From Gnetum montanum (taxonomy: Eukaryota > Streptophyta > Gnetopsida > Gnetales > Gnetaceae): a stretch of 64,000 nucleotides of DNA. The position numbers and the translations under genes are program-made. Shown in pieces: positions 31,491 through 44,589 of this stretch (position 1 is its first letter; the number at the start of each line of letters is the position of its first letter). The stretch spans positions 124,777-188,776 of the forward strand of contig MNCI01034690.1 in assembly GCA_015680685.1 (NCBI GenBank), written 5' to 3'. The notes below the pieces were generated by a model. That model was not told the origin of the DNA, did not search any database, and worked only from the letters and a program-made list of their open reading frames with translations.

Positions 31491-32464
31491 TCGTATATTA
31501 GGACCTCAGTCGGTTCCATGCATAATGTATTGCTGCTAGAATTAATTTTCAGCCATTGGGTGCTCTCTTGTTTTGTGGCTACTGTGTATAGACATCTCTG
31601 GATATCAACTTTTGATGCACACTACTTGCATGCAAGGATAGTTTTTTGCTTTACTAACCATAACTTCTACACATAATCAAATAGGGACTTACGAAAAGCA
31701 AACGGTGCTAATGAAAAAATGACACTAAGTGTCGAATGGTGTCAGTTGTGTGAATAATGCTAAGGATAGTTGATGTTAATAGTGTGAATACTGCCAAGCA
31801 TGGTCACATTTTTTGGTAGAAAATGAGAGTGTTAGCATGCATGGACTACCACCCAAGCATAGTTATTGGCCAAATAAAAAAAACATGAAGAAAATGCAAA
31901 GGAAGAAGAGAGAGAAATGAGACACCGCCTCAAATGGGGTTGACTATAGTTAACACCAAAAGAGATTCGGAATATACACAGTGTACAACAGGCACAGTGG
32001 GCACATAGTCACAGTCTTGGTGGTGTTGAGCTGTGAAGTTTGGTGCTCACTGTGATGTATTGTGCCTATCGAGTTGGCCATCATGGTGTACCGTGTAGTG
32101 TTCTGCAGAGTAGCAATGGGGTTGTAGTGTACTATGCAATGTTCTCTATGTCTTTGCTAGTGTGATGTGCTCTAGGTGTTCTCTACCTCTCTACTAGTGT
32201 GGTATGATCTAGGTCTTGTTTGTCCACGAAGCCAAGTGCCAAGATCCTAAATACAAAATAAAAGTGCCAACTACTAACCCCTAAAACATTGAGGGTTTAA
32301 GGGTATTTATAGAGCTAGAGTTAGCCCAAAATGTGAATCAAGCACCACATGGTTTAGGGAAGAGTTCAAAAAATTCTAAAGTTGTAAGAAAAGAGAAGGA
32401 AAAATTTTATAATATGTTATGAAAGAGTTAAAAAAAATTTACAATGTAAATGAGACAATGATAG
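31491..32464. other. Unique spacer with a faint local repeat
   Basis: No gene recognised. Between 32040 and 32215 phrases of the type GTGTTCT...GCTAGTGTGATGTGCTCTAG recur three or four times at 40-50 base spacing. Confidence 0.35.
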
Positions 32465-33796
32465 TGAATTTTTCTAGGATTAGAGAAGAGCATTAAAAAA
32501 TATTCTATGTCCAAGTTAGGAGAGGATTGGAAAATTTTTAAGGCATAGAGGTGAGGAAAGGTTGAAAAGTTTTGCTAAGTATGGGAGGAGAAGAGTTAAT
32601 GAAAGTTTCATGTCTTATATTTTACATGGAAATTCTTGTGTAAAAATTTGTGATGTACATGTGAGTCCCTCTAGGAGTCATTGGGTGAGTTTAGAGGTGC
32701 TAGAAGAACATACAACCTATCCCAATGATCATTGATAACATGGAAAAAACCAACATCAATTTTTTTTAGAATTAGATTATATTTAAAAAAGAAAAAAGTG
32801 AAAATAAAAATCACAAACAAAATAGAGAAGAAAAGGGATGGTGTAAATTTGAAATGAAGAAAGGAAGATAATCATTTTTACATTTCTACAGCTACGAGTT
32901 AGAATCTTTAAAGTTAGTGCAAAATAGTTTATGTTCATCTTGTGCTTGCTAGCATGTGGTGTGATGACAATGAGGAGGGAGAAAAGTTGGTGTGAAGGAT
33001 GCACCAAGGAGGAAGGTGGGATCCACTAATGGTTAAGAAAGTAAGGGAAGAAGGTTGCCCAAGAGGGCTCAACCATGTCTCATCTTAATCCAACTGAGTC
33101 TTGGATTCTACTTCATACACATTTTTTATTTTTTCTTTATAGTATCATTTTTTTACACACAAGGGGAAAATGAATAGAGGGTACCTATCTACTAGTGCTA
33201 AGGATGGCACTAACAGTGATTGCAATATATATACCATCACTAATGACTACCACTTGCTAGTACATTGGTTGCACATGCTATGTGCATTACATTGCTTGTC
33301 CTCATAGTGCAACAACATTGATGGTGGTGGCACCCTACACAAGGTAGTGGCCAACCAATAGTGCTTAAGGGGAGATGAAAGATGCATGAAAGAAGGGTGA
33401 AGAAGAAACTATTTCTCCCCTTTAGGATAAAAAAAGGTATTTGTTTCTGCCCCTTTGGCTAGGGTAGATCATGCCTTTCCATGGCTAGGGCAAGCTACCT
33501 TCTATACCTTAAGGATGTGAAGTGGCTGGTTCTAGGGTTTGGACTTTCTTGCCTTTTGCTGATCTTTAGTAGGTTTAGAAGCATATGTAGGATCGACATC
33601 AACCTAGCAACCAATAGCTTGTGTGATTAGGTTGTGTAGCACTACTGACATGTGTGGCACAAGTCACAATACCTTCAAACTTTTTTATAAGAAATTTAAA
33701 AGGAGCATACTACATTAGTTGGAATGAGGCATGCCCCATTGATAGGTACCACCAATGCATGGCTCATACCCTTTTTTATGGACCTTCTTTGACATA
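32465..33796 (+). repeat. Dispersed 2-kb repeat, copy 3 (without the telomere-like lead)
   Basis: Aligns with copies 1 and 2 from the GAGAGGATTGG block onward: AAGGCATAGAGGTGAGGAAAG (32548), GTGAGTCCCTCTAGGAGTC (32660), CACCAAGGAGGAAGGTGGGA (33003), CTACTAGTGCTAAGGATGGC (33190) and GGTTGTGTAGCACTACTGAC (33630). The corresponding open frame is broken by stops here. It ends where copy B of the gag-protease element begins at 33797. Confidence 0.7.
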
Positions 33797-33869
33797 TGAT
33801 GGGATGCGATATCGCATGGGTCGTGATATCGCGTACGCGGTATCACATGGGCCATGATATCGTGTATGC

Positions 33870-35640
33870 AAACACAAGATAAGGGTGAGCATTCTAATCG
33901 TCATCATGATCAGGGTCGGGATCACCGAAGGAAAGGTAGGAAACTCATCATGGTGATGGTTCTCCTTCCTCTTCCCCTTCATCGCATCATTCACCCTCTC
34001 CTTCCACATCAAGACGTAGTCACAAAGAGCCCAACCGTGAGGATAAGGGTAAGCAAAATGAAAAACCTCAACGAGAGAGTCGAGAGCAAGGATGAGGGCA
34101 TGGAAGAAGGGAAAGTAGGGAACCGCGTAGGCATCATAGACGCCATGAAAGAAATGACAACGATGAACCCCTACTTGCCACTTGAAGTATGTTAGACATT
34201 ATGGAGGTTGTGAGAATACCTACAAGGCACCAAAAAGTCAGCCGGATCAAGAGACTAGACATGAATAATATCCCATGATTTGAGGGGGGGATACAATGTT
34301 GATCCACAGAATCACTTACAGGCATTTTCACAATGCTTGTGCTTTGCAAAATATTGCAAATGAGTGGCAAAAATACAAGTTGTTCCCAAGGACACATAAA
34401 ATAAGTGGTAAGTTGGTACCAGTCCTGAGAACTGGAAACCATTAGGAGGTGGAGTACGATGCTAGAATTGTTTAATGATAAATATCAAACGTACTCTTGA
34501 GTGTCCAATTTGCAGAAATAGATCCAAGGATGGAAGCAGGGTAATTACGAACCCTTGGATGCTGCCATGGGCCAATATTATGCATTGCTACATTATTGCC
34601 CAGGCCATGGTTATGTAGAATAAGATCAACTACGCCATCTTGTAGATGGGCTAAGACATGAAACCAGGAGAATCCTTGGGACATATGCCCAAGAGAGATT
34701 ATCTGAACTTAGATCTCATTATGTTCATAGATTGTTGAAGCAAGTAGCTAAGGAAAAAGGTGAGCTACAGAAAAGAGAAAGCACGGAAGAGTATAACCGC
34801 GATCCTTCCCTCTGAAAGAGGGGAGTAAGATTTTGTGAGGAAGAGGATGAGTCACCACTTAAGGAGTTTGGTGAATAGAAAAACCTTGCCACTTCAAAAG
34901 GTAATAACCGAAGTGTTGGATAAGGTAGATCAAATGTGGGACCCTTTAGATAGTAAGTTTGAAACTATTCTAAAAATTGTAGAGGAGTCTAAGGAGCGAA
35001 GTAGTGACTATGATAAGAAAAAGATGAGAGATTCAGACCATGCACGTAAGGGTAAGGGAAAAATGACTATTGCCAATGAGGTTGTGAATTTGGATACAGA
35101 CAATGATGTTGGATGTGAGATCTTTTAATATGACCATCCTAAGGGATGTTGCCCAATAATCTCACATCTGCAAGAGTCTAGGGTGTACACACTCAACTCA
35201 AGACTTAACAAACAGCAAGCACCCTAAAGGTTACCTTATCCCAAAGGTAACCTAAGGCAATTTCACCAACCCTTAACATATTATCCAACTGTAACTCTAC
35301 CACAACCTATCGAGCAACACCAGCAGTGGCAATACCCACAGTCATGGGGGATGCCACCACTAAGATAACAATACCCTTACCGGCAACCGGATCCATATGG
35401 CTATTATGTGCAGCAGCCGGTTTCTCTAAGTGAGTCTACCAGTCGCATGACCCCACAACATCACTACCAGGTTCAAGAGTATTTTAGGACTCCCTCTCCT
35501 GGAAGGGACACCCCACATGCATACCATCCTCCGAATCCATCCACATCTCTTATGTCGATAGTTCCACTACCAATCGCTCCAACGATGCAAGGGGAAGTCC
35601 CCACTCAACCGTAGCAACGCACTACTATGAGAGCTGTAAA
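33870..35640 (+). pseudogene. gag of copy B (5' truncated, fragmented)
   Basis: Homologous to 9832-11733 of copy A in the same order. Pieces: 33854-34195 (Lys/Arg-rich, ending MTTMNPYLPLEVC as in copy A), 34200-34760 (MLELFNDKYQTYS-type capsid sequence with stops), 34835-35128 (KGKMTIANEVVNLDTDNDVG) and 35408-35614 (Pro/Ser-rich, TMQGEVPTQP). No zinc knuckle is visible, as in copy A. Stops differ in position from those in copy A, so the two copies decayed independently. Confidence 0.65.
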
Positions 35641-35803
35641 CCTTCAACCTACTACTGGTTTGGACAACCATACAAAGAGAAAATCTTTTTTCTAAACCAA
35701 AAGCCTAAACAAGCTCTCACAACCACAAGCGGTTGAGCCTCTAAACACTCCTTCATCAAATAAGGCTTCAGAGCTCCCTTCAAACCAACAGAGCTCAACG
35801 CAT

Positions 35804-36280
35804 ATGGTTATGTTAACACATACCGTCACTAACTGGATAAAGATGGGCCACCTTCCCAAGAAACTCTCTGACCCTAGAAGTGCCTTAATCTACCTCCAGG
35901 TAACTAGGAATGAACCATGTAAGGCTCTTCTTGACTTAGGTTCCAGAGTTAACTTAATATCGCAAGGAATGTATAAAGCTTGGAACTTGCCTCCACTCAA
36001 GAAAAGAAATATCCAATTAGAGTTGGCTGATCAGTCCATCACTGTCCCCTTAGGACTCGTGGAGGACATTGTTACCATTGTGTGTGGTTGGTCATACCCA
36101 GCTAACTTCCTAGTGATAGAAGTCAACAACAATAAAGGGGACTTCCTAATTATAATGGGGAGGGCATGGCTAAGTACAATAAACACATGCCTAGGAATCT
36201 GCAATCTTTCCTTGAAAATATTTAAGGAAAACATTTATGAAAAGATTGAAAAAAAAAGTTCCATGCATCACATACAGTGA
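35804..36280 (+). pseudogene. Retropepsin-type protease of copy B, frame open but active site altered
   Basis: A 158-codon open frame beginning at the Met at 35804, although the domain is probably continuous with gag upstream. The fold motifs are present: ALLDLGSRVNLIS, LELADQSITVPLGLVEDIV, FLVIEVNNNKGDFLIIMGRA and WLSTINTCLGICNL. The active-site triad is D-L-G (GAC-TTA-GGT at 35933-35941) where copy A has D-S-G, so the catalytic neighbour Ser/Thr is lost. Of the two copies, A has the intact triad but stops, and B has an intact frame but a bad triad. The frame ends at 36280 by frameshift in an A-rich stretch (KIEKKSSMHHIQ). Confidence 0.7.
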
Positions 36281-36289
36281 TACAGAGGG

Positions 36290-38516
36290 TGATAACATAG
36301 AGAAATGCTCAGTATCTCCTGCAGAAACCAGTGTGCTCAGGAAGTTAACATACAAAAGTGCCTATATGTAGCAACCACATGACAAGAGAACACCCAGTGG
36401 TTGATAGCTAATCAAGAGAGCAACCCACCAATATGCATGGAACTAACTAGGGGAACAACTTGCAACCATAAAGAAAGCATAGATACATTGGAGTATGAGC
36501 GTTGCTAACTTCCAACTCTTAATCTAAAAACATCAATTGGGAGAATTTGGACACTTCTAAAAAATTTAAATAAGCGCTCATTATTTCGGATCTCTCCCTT
36601 TCAATTCAGTCATGGGGAAGATGGCCACCTATGCTAATTATTTGAGGCCCTCGGTTATTTTAAGTTTTTGTTTTACACATTTTTTTTTTGCACATTTTTG
36701 TTTTACAAATTTCTTTAACTTTTCTTATTTTTGTTTTACAACATCGTTTATACTTTTTTTTTATTTATGTGTATATGTGTGTGTCTTATCTATTTTGTTA
36801 GGTTTGTCATGTAATAAGTACTCTTAATGATGGTATGAACTATTTTCTATTGGTTGCCAATGTTTGGTTTTTACCTTTAAGTAATGATGTTGATACTAAG
36901 GTATGGTTCTTTTAATATAACAGGAAATGAGTCTACATCATCTATGTATCCATAATCTCTATGGTCTCTCTTAGCTTGGAACTGTACAATCCCTTTCTTC
37001 AAAATAATAACTAGCAACAAATCAGTGACTGAGTATTTCACAAACTAAGGAAGGACTCAAGGATTGAAAAGGGTGTGACTTCAAGGAGATTTGATGCACT
37101 GGTGTTGGCCATTCTCTTGGGTGCTCAGATATTTTCTTCTTGAGTTTTCTTACTATTCCAACGTTGCTTCATTTTTTGGAAGTTGAGCCAATCAAAATAA
37201 AAACAACAAAGTCTTTGCATGGTGTGGTTCTCATGTATAAATAAAAAAAACAAAAAAGTGAGAATTCAAAGCACACCCCTTAGACGAAATAATCATTCGG
37301 GCTACAAGCATTAGTTATAAAACTAAAAACATGTTCCCTTTAATTAAGGCCCTTCCTCGCTTCCTACTTTCTCCTCCGTTGTTCGTTGGAATGGTGGTGG
37401 CTTTGTGGTGAAGGCATTCTTGTTACTTCAAGTGGATGGATGGGCCAAATGTATTAATGCGAAGTCACTGAATATGGTTTGTTTGAGGTCGAATTTGTAA
37501 TGGGATCTACTAAGTCACATTAACCACTAATACACAAGGGGTTGTACACCACCTTGTTTTTGAGGTTCCATTCCATTCTCTTCTCTCCATCCTTCTTTTT
37601 CCATTTATCACCTCATTGCCGGTATCAGTAATCTATATTTTGGTGGATGCATTGTTTTTTTTTTTTTTTGATAAACTCTTGTGGCTAAGACTTTAACTCT
37701 TTGCTTCCAGATGACATTTCTAGAGCCTATGAACTCTTTGAATGTGGGATTGTCAAGGCATTAAGGGCATAAGCTTGCTCTGGGGAGGACCCACTAGCAT
37801 TCCTATTTGGTACATCCGTTAATTTCTTTCCCCTAAACATTTATTTGTTCATCTCCATCTTTGACATCCATTTTATTAACCTGGCTGTTGTCTCTTTTTA
37901 TTTGTCTTTCTTATTACTTATCTTTTTCTATTCTATCGCTACTAGAGGTTCGCTTTTAGTCATGAGGGTCTTGACCCAATTTTCTTCGATTTTCTCCTAG
38001 CCTCTACACCTTCGGTAGTCAGCAATATTATATCTCCAGAATCTGCAATCAACCATACCACAACTCAGCCAATGGACCTTTCACCGAAGTAAGGTATCAA
38101 CTGCAATGTGATTTATTTACCCTTGCTAATATAAGACTATGTTGTGTGTGCAGATGGTAATCATACAACAATATATTGGATTTGGAGGGAACACTTGGAA
38201 TGAATCGATACCTAAGTAGTTATGCAAGGAACAAGATTGATGGCGTGCTTACAGATGGTCTACAAAAGGCACAATCTTGGCATTGGCAACAACAAACTTT
38301 TTTTCTCTCTCTCTCAGCTGCCAAATAAGGCCTAATGTCAATTGTATAAAGTGTTCACTTTTTTTATCGTAAACACCAGTTTTGTCATGTTCTATAATGG
38401 TGATCCGTTCGCATGTCATCCCATTCACCATTAGTTCCATTCAATTCAATAATCCCATACCTTTCCAATATTTTATAAGGAACTCGAGAACGAGTTTTTA
38501 TTCATTCATGGGGGTA
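36290..38516 (+). other. Non-coding 3' region of copy B
   Basis: Aligns with 12250-14352 of copy A (shared phrases: TGCATGGTGTGGTTCT, AAGGCATTCTTGTTACTTCA, ACACCTTCGGTAGT, GGAACTCGAG). No pol domain on either strand. Contains the shorter T-rich minisatellite (36660-36760), a T17 run near 37655 and ends in the polypurine tract. A region near 37620-37760 has no counterpart in copy A (an insertion or local duplication). Confidence 0.65.
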
Positions 38517-38639
38517 TGATGGGACACAATATGGCATACGCAATATCACATCCTTGCATGCGATATTGCGTACATGATATGGCAGCCCACTGCCAATTCT
38601 ATAAATAGGAGGTGGCTCTCCCTTGTTTCTCCAAATAAG

Positions 38640-41125
38640 CTTAAGATTAAAAATGATAAGATTTGAGCATAGATAATAAGCATAATCTTACGTGCAAGTC
38701 AACTATGACATGTTATTTACAAGTATTTTTACAAAAGCATCCCATTTAATTTATGGAGTAGAAGCAACTAAAGAAACATGGAAATACATATATCAAATGT
38801 TTGGTAACTTTAAACAGGGATAAGGAAAAACTATTTATTCCTTAAGCTAAGAATAATGGAAATGATGATAGATCAAAGATTAATCAAGTTCATCAAGTAG
38901 ATGAAATCAATCATAATAGAACTAAAGGTAAAGGTGAGAAACTACATGATAAAGAAAGAGTAAGTTATTTTTACTAAAGGCATTTCTTGATTAGTATAAG
39001 GGATTTACTAAAGCTCTAGATGCTCTTGAAGAAAGATGAAAATTTCTAACTCTTAATAACCAACTTCAATTAGAAGAAATCATTATGAAGATAAAGCTAA
39101 AAATGAAAAACTTAAATAAATAAGTCATGTAATAGGAGAAATTAAAGGTAATAGTTTCATAATCAATGGAATTAACAAAGAGGTTATTTCAAATGTGGAA
39201 AAATGAGTCAAAAACATAAGAATTATTGGTTTAATCTTAAGATGCCAAGATATACAATAATCTAGAGGAGATTCATAAGAGGAAAAATGGTTAGACATAA
39301 TTAACAAAGAAATGATAATTGTAACAACTTTAATAGAAATGGAGCTAATTTGCTTAAGGATTAATTGGTGTCAATAATAAAAGAAGTTATGATTGAACAT
39401 TGAAACGACATCATATATTGATTCTAGTTTTTTAACACATGTATCAGGAAATTGTAACCTATTCAAAAATGTATGTACAATTGATGTCAAAGAAACTACT
39501 ACCTGAATTAGGGTACTTTATAAATATAAGGCTGTTGGGAACAGCAATATGAAGATTGTAGATCAATTAGTTCAAATCAAAAATGTTTGTTACAAACTAA
39601 TCCTAAGAGGTTCCAATCTTCTCTATGTCTCAAAATTAGTGAAATCTAGTCATAAAGTGATTTTAAACAAGATCAGAATAAGAATATGAGGTGTGCTATA
39701 TTATAAGATAAAATTCATAGAAAATAGACTAAGATGAAAGAGTCAAATGATCTATTTAAGTTGCATCCCATAAGAGAAGTAATTTATGCCACAATTCATA
39801 AAACACAAGAGGATAAATTTTAGCATGCTAGACTTGGACACATGAATAAGAGTTATATGCATAAATTGCAATATGACTCAAATGACTTCCCTCATCTTAA
39901 CCTAAATCAAGAAATGTTCTATAAATCCTATGTTCTTTGGAAGCAAGCAAGATCGAAGTATGCTCTTGTATGAGGAACAATAGAAAAATCTAAGCTTGAG
40001 ATTATACACTCACATATTTGTTCTTATGGATATATATTAGTAAGTTGAACAACCAAGGCCTTGATATGTTTAAAGAATTTGAGGCTCTAGTGGACTAGAC
40101 TTCCAATTATGTAGTTACAAACTAATAATACATCAGAGTATACTAACAAAGAGTTTCATTAGAATATTGTTTCCTTTTATCTAGAATAAAATGGCATTAC
40201 ATAATATAAGAATAGAACAATTGAAAAAAAATGATATGATATATGCATTTAGGAAGAATTTGTACAAACTGCCATTCATATAATTAATTGAAAGCCTATA
40301 ATGTATCTCTGAATTGCATGTCCCAATACCATCTAGAAAGGTTATAAGCCCAAATGGATGCAATTACAAGTATTTGGATGTTACAGTTCCTATCATATAC
40401 CATCAACTAAGTATAATCCTAAGGAAAGAGAAGGCTATTTTTATAGGATATGGGATTCATATAAAAGAATACTGTGTTTGGGATATACAACTTCAAAGAC
40501 TAGTTGTTACAAGAGATTTTAACTTTAATAAAGAATAACTCTTAGAAGAAAGGAAAAGTTCTAAAACTTCAAAGTATAATTTTGATAAAAAAGAAATTAA
40601 TAATAGCAACAAATTTGAAGACCTTATCCAAGACTATTACTGTTAGGAAAAGCAAACAAATTGAGCTGATAACACAGCTATATATACATCAACTTCTAGT
40701 AATGAATATTATCCTACTAATAGTACTAATAATGATACTAAAAGAAGTAATATGAAACCAAAAAGATCGAAAGAATGGGAATAGAGTACTAAAAGTGATG
40801 GTGAATAGGCCAATTTGGACATAAATGAACCAAGAATTATGTGAATTTAATATCATAAACTTTATCATAACAATATTGTTACCAATATTGCAATACCTAA
40901 TAAAGAAATTTCTAAGATTACTATTTAAGGCATTCATAATGAATTACTGGAAAAAGGTAATGGAGGCTGAAATATCCATGATGGAAATGAGAGAAGCATG
41001 TTAGTTAGTTCCTTTCCCTAAGAACAATTAACCTATTCAAAACCACAGTGGTTTTTCTACTAAACTTAAAGAAGATAATACATCGAATGAATATAAGGCT
41101 AGGCTAATGGCTCAACAATTTTTTG
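38640..41125 (+). pseudogene. Ty1/copia gag-integrase-RT remnant
   Basis: Plus-strand order matches a copia polyprotein. YIDSSFLTHVSGN (about 39415-39455) stands in for the protease D-S-G-x-S-x-H-M motif. FWHARLGHMNKSYMHKL (about 39815-39870) is the GAG-pre-integrase / integrase zinc-binding H-x-x-L-G-H motif. LEIIHSHICSYGY (about 39990) is the start of the integrase core with the first catalytic Asp replaced by His. KVISPNGCNYKYLDV to GYGIHIKEYCVWDIQLQRLV (40338-40515) is the integrase C-terminal region. FSTKLKEDNTSNEYKARLMA (about 41055-41115) is the start of the RT domain. At about 41125 the RT breaks off and an unrelated repeat begins. Many stops and frameshifts. Confidence 0.8.
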
Positions 41126-41810
41126 GAGTAGGTTCCCTCCAATATTAAAATCATCTTTTAAACACTAAATCTATATATTATAAAAAGACAAGTAATATGA
41201 TAGAAAATTTAAAAACTATCTAAAATTATTGAAAAATAAGATTAGAATAGGGTTCAATAGTCCACAAAACACCTAAACACATCCTCTCTCACACTCAAAC
41301 GATGAGGTTTTACAACCATACATGGTTGTTCTCAATGTAAGATACAACCAAAAGAGTCTCTCTCAAAACCTAGAAATGAGATCTCAACTCACAAGATATA
41401 AAAGACACCAAGACAATACTTACTCAATTGAAAATAGTTGCAAGCACAATCATGCACTTTTTATATATGCTCTCTTGACATCTCATGACATCTCACTCAT
41501 ATATCTCTATGGTAAGAGCATGAAATACAATCCATATTAATTAACCAAGTAAGACAAAAACCCAGGAAATCATTCTCAAGCTCAACTTGAGGACTCTTTG
41601 CTATTTATCATATTTTACTACATGATCTTGGCTCATTTTAGACTTGAAATAATAATTGTAGAAGGCCTTTTTTTTTTTTTTTTTTACCTATTTGGGTTAT
41701 CCTTGGCCTTTCTAGGATGTCTCACTTTCAAACTATTAATTCTTGGAAGACATCTTAGAAAGTTGAGACATCTCCTACTATAACAAAGGCATCCTCTTGA
41801 AATGTCTCAA
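41125..41810 (+). repeat. Dispersed repeat, copy 2 (partner 24350-25010)
   Basis: Begins GGAGTAGGTTCCCTCCAAT, exactly where the copia RT is cut, which suggests it inserted there or marks a recombination junction. It shares block order with the other copy, including ACCTAGAAATGAGATCTCAA and CTCAAGCTCAACTTGAGGAC, and has a T18 run near 41670. Confidence 0.65.
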
Positions 41811-42620
41811 CTAAGGTGTGTCTTGATTTGTAAGACTTATGAGAAAACTGATGCATTTCTAGGATGTCTCATCTAAGACATCTGTCAAAATTCCTAAACA
41901 TTTTCTACAAGCTCTCAACTCAACCCAAATGTCTCATGTCTTTAAGATGTCTTTGCTGAGAGCCTAGATCTTAGACAATATGATCACAAAAATATCTCAA
42001 TAGAGCTGAAAACCTATAAAAACATATATGTATGGAAAAAGCAAGAAAATTAGAAAATGTATTTCTATACTAGCTCTCTCACCCTTCAAAAAATGAATTC
42101 ATGTGAGTAAGATAGTAGAGGTTGAAGTGATCTCCCACTAATGAAGTTTAATCTCATGGATCCATAAAGCATCAGGTTGGAAAAAAGTATGCATGTTGAT
42201 TCTATCTACTACCAATAGTATCAAATTACACTTAGAAAAAACTTTAATTACTGTCCTTCTAGGCTTGACACTTAGAAAATTCTGGGTTTTGATTTAGCTA
42301 ATACATAGCCAAGATTTTCCTACCTATGAAATCATCCAACGTGTATACAAATTTATATTCCCATTGATGACTCTCAACACTTGCAAAATTTTCTTGTACA
42401 TCTTCCCTCCTTTCAAAAATTGTTGATTTTGTTTTTATTTTTAATTTTATCTCCAACTCTTATTTTAAATTTTCAAGTTTTGTTTTACATTTATGAAATA
42501 TCAATATCCTATTCTTGACTATTACCCTTAAAATTTTATGAATTTCAATTCTTAGTTTTGCATGACTTAGGAAATTTTCAGATTTTAGTTTCATCCTAAG
42601 GACTTAGAAAAATTCCCTGA
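41811..42620. other. Stretch without recognisable genes
   Basis: The first 150 bases keep GAGACATCTC-like phrases of the preceding repeat. The rest is AT-rich with no recognised content. Confidence 0.35.
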
Positions 42621-42624
42621 TCTT

Positions 42625-43520
42625 GATCCCATGCATTAGGATTTAGGTCGAGCACACTAGTAGCATGTCCCAGTGCATTGATGGGGCATGACACATGTTA
42701 GCTAATGAAGTATACTACTTTTCAATTTTTTATAAAATATTTTAAAGGTAAGGTAACTTCTACGATGCACACTAGTAGTGTGCTACATGACCTAACCACT
42801 AGGGTGTTGGTTGTTAGGTTGGTCCTAATCCTACATATGTTGTTGGAACCTTATCCACTTTATTTGTCAAAACATATCAAAAATTAGTAGAAAGCAAGAA
42901 AGCCCAAACATATCATCTTCAATGTGTAGAAAGAAGCTTGTCCTAGCCATGGTAAGGCCTATTCTACCCTAGCCATAGGTAGATTTAGTCCAAAGGAGCA
43001 CAAACCAATAAATTTTCATGTGCTAAGGTGTACCAAAAATGTTTGTCTTTGTTGTGCTTCTTTTCTCCTCCCTTGAGTATGTAGCATATCTTTGGTAGCT
43101 ACTACAAGCTAACTTTATCTAGCCACCATCATTATTTGGGAACCACCATGTAGAGCTACCACCACCATTGGTGTTGTTGCACCATGATGACAAGCATTGT
43201 AGTGCACCACAACGAGCGTAGCTAATATACTAGTAGGCAATAGTCATAAGTGATGGGTAGTAGATGGGTAGCCTCTATTTGTTTTCCCCTTGTGTAGTGA
43301 AAAGATAATAATAAAAAGAAAAAACAAAAAGAAATAGATACAAAGTTGGAACCCAAGACTTAATTGGATGAAGCTAGAATGTAGCTTGGTTCCTCCTTGG
43401 CAACCTCCTTTCCTCGCTTAAGTATTGCTAGGCCTCACATTTCTCCTTGATGCATCCTTCCTACTAACTTCTTTCCCTCAGTATCATCACACCATGTGTA
43501 AAATAGGTTCAAAAAATATA
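42625..43520 (-). repeat. Dispersed 2-kb repeat, copy 4, inverted and partial
   Basis: Reverse complement of the distal part of copies 1-3: on the minus strand it reads GAGGCTACCCATCTACTACC, GTGCACTACAATGCTTGTCA, GCTTGTAGTAGCTACCAAAG and ends near GTCATGCCCCATCAATGCAC. No telomere-like part accompanies this copy. Confidence 0.7.
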
Positions 43521-44585
43521 GATCAGTGGCTCTAAAAGCTTGAGAATATAAAAATAGCTTTGAAATCTGGTGCCAAAGGTAGGATGTATTCTGCATTAGA
43601 TATGCACTAATCTTGTAATTAATTTACACTCCAATAAATGTTGTCCCAAGTCCTTATTACTCTTAGAAATGGTTGTAAAAGGCTAAAAAAATCTACAACC
43701 ATTTCTGCTCTATTGCTAAAAAGGTCTATGTCACCATTTTTGCTTTATTGCCAAGTGATTTATTTGCCAAAAGATATGCCAAAAGATTCAACAAAAAAAA
43801 ATTTTGTTCTAGTTTCCATAAGACTTGAGTTTGCTATTTTTGTGTTGGTTACATCTCCACTTATATTTTGGATAGTTACATCACGTATTTGGGTCATTTT
43901 TATGGCTCAAAATTGCAACGTATGAGCCACCATCATTTTTGAATTTTGATGATTATTTTGGCAACCTTTTTTTTCTTACTATTTAGCTCTTATACACTAG
44001 CATAATAAAACTCATAGCTTGTGGGCCATAAATTTTATTTTGCATATTTTGAACAGTCCAAAATTTAGCTAAAATAAGGTCATACAATAATATTTTTAAA
44101 GGAAAATCAAGGCATTTGTCTTTGCTCTTGAATCTAATCAAATTACATGATAAAATATAGTTAGTAGTCTTCATGTTTGTAACATAACTTTTCCTTAAGG
44201 TGTTTCATCATGTCATGTAACTATTTCTTTCTCTAATACTTTGTAGGCCATGGTTCCTATCTTACTCCATCATCTATATAAACCAATCATCTTGGAGAGG
44301 ATCCATGGCTAAATTTCTCATCCTCTTAATGAGGATTTAACCAATTTTTTTCTCTTAATCCCTTGGCATCTATTTTCTTAATGCTTTACATGACCTATGA
44401 TTACTAAATTCCTGAAATTAAACATTTTCTCTTGGATCATGAACCTTTCCTAATCAATGATTTCTTTTTAGAGTTTGCTCTAAGAAATGAATAAAACAAG
44501 AAAAAGATCTTAAACTAGGGCTAAACTTGCTTAACAATATTAAATACTCTATTTTATAAACACTTAGGAAAAAAATATATTAGCT
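43521..44585. other. Stretch without recognisable genes
   Basis: AT-rich. The open frame at 43638-43925 (95 codons) is hydrophobic but has no family signature or repeat partner. I do not regard it as a gene. Confidence 0.35.
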
Positions 44586-44589
44586 TTGC

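Larger units (their letters stand above)
33797..38628 (+). mobile_element. Truncated LTR retrotransposon of the same gag-protease family (copy B)
   Basis: It starts TGATGGGATGCGATATCGC at 33797, keeps about 70 bases of LTR with three GATATC palindromes, then jumps near 33868 into gag at the point corresponding to about 9832 in copy A. The rest of the 5' LTR, the PBS and the gag start are therefore deleted. Gag, protease and the 3' non-coding region follow in the same order as in copy A. The 3' LTR starts at 38517 after CATGGGGGTA and is cut off at about 38628, just after the TATA box (38600-38607). Because both ends are truncated no target duplication can be tested. Confidence 0.8.

Noticed and set aside
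43638-43925. 95-codon hydrophobic frame
   Set aside because: No family resemblance, no splice or promoter context, and AT-rich DNA readily gives such frames.
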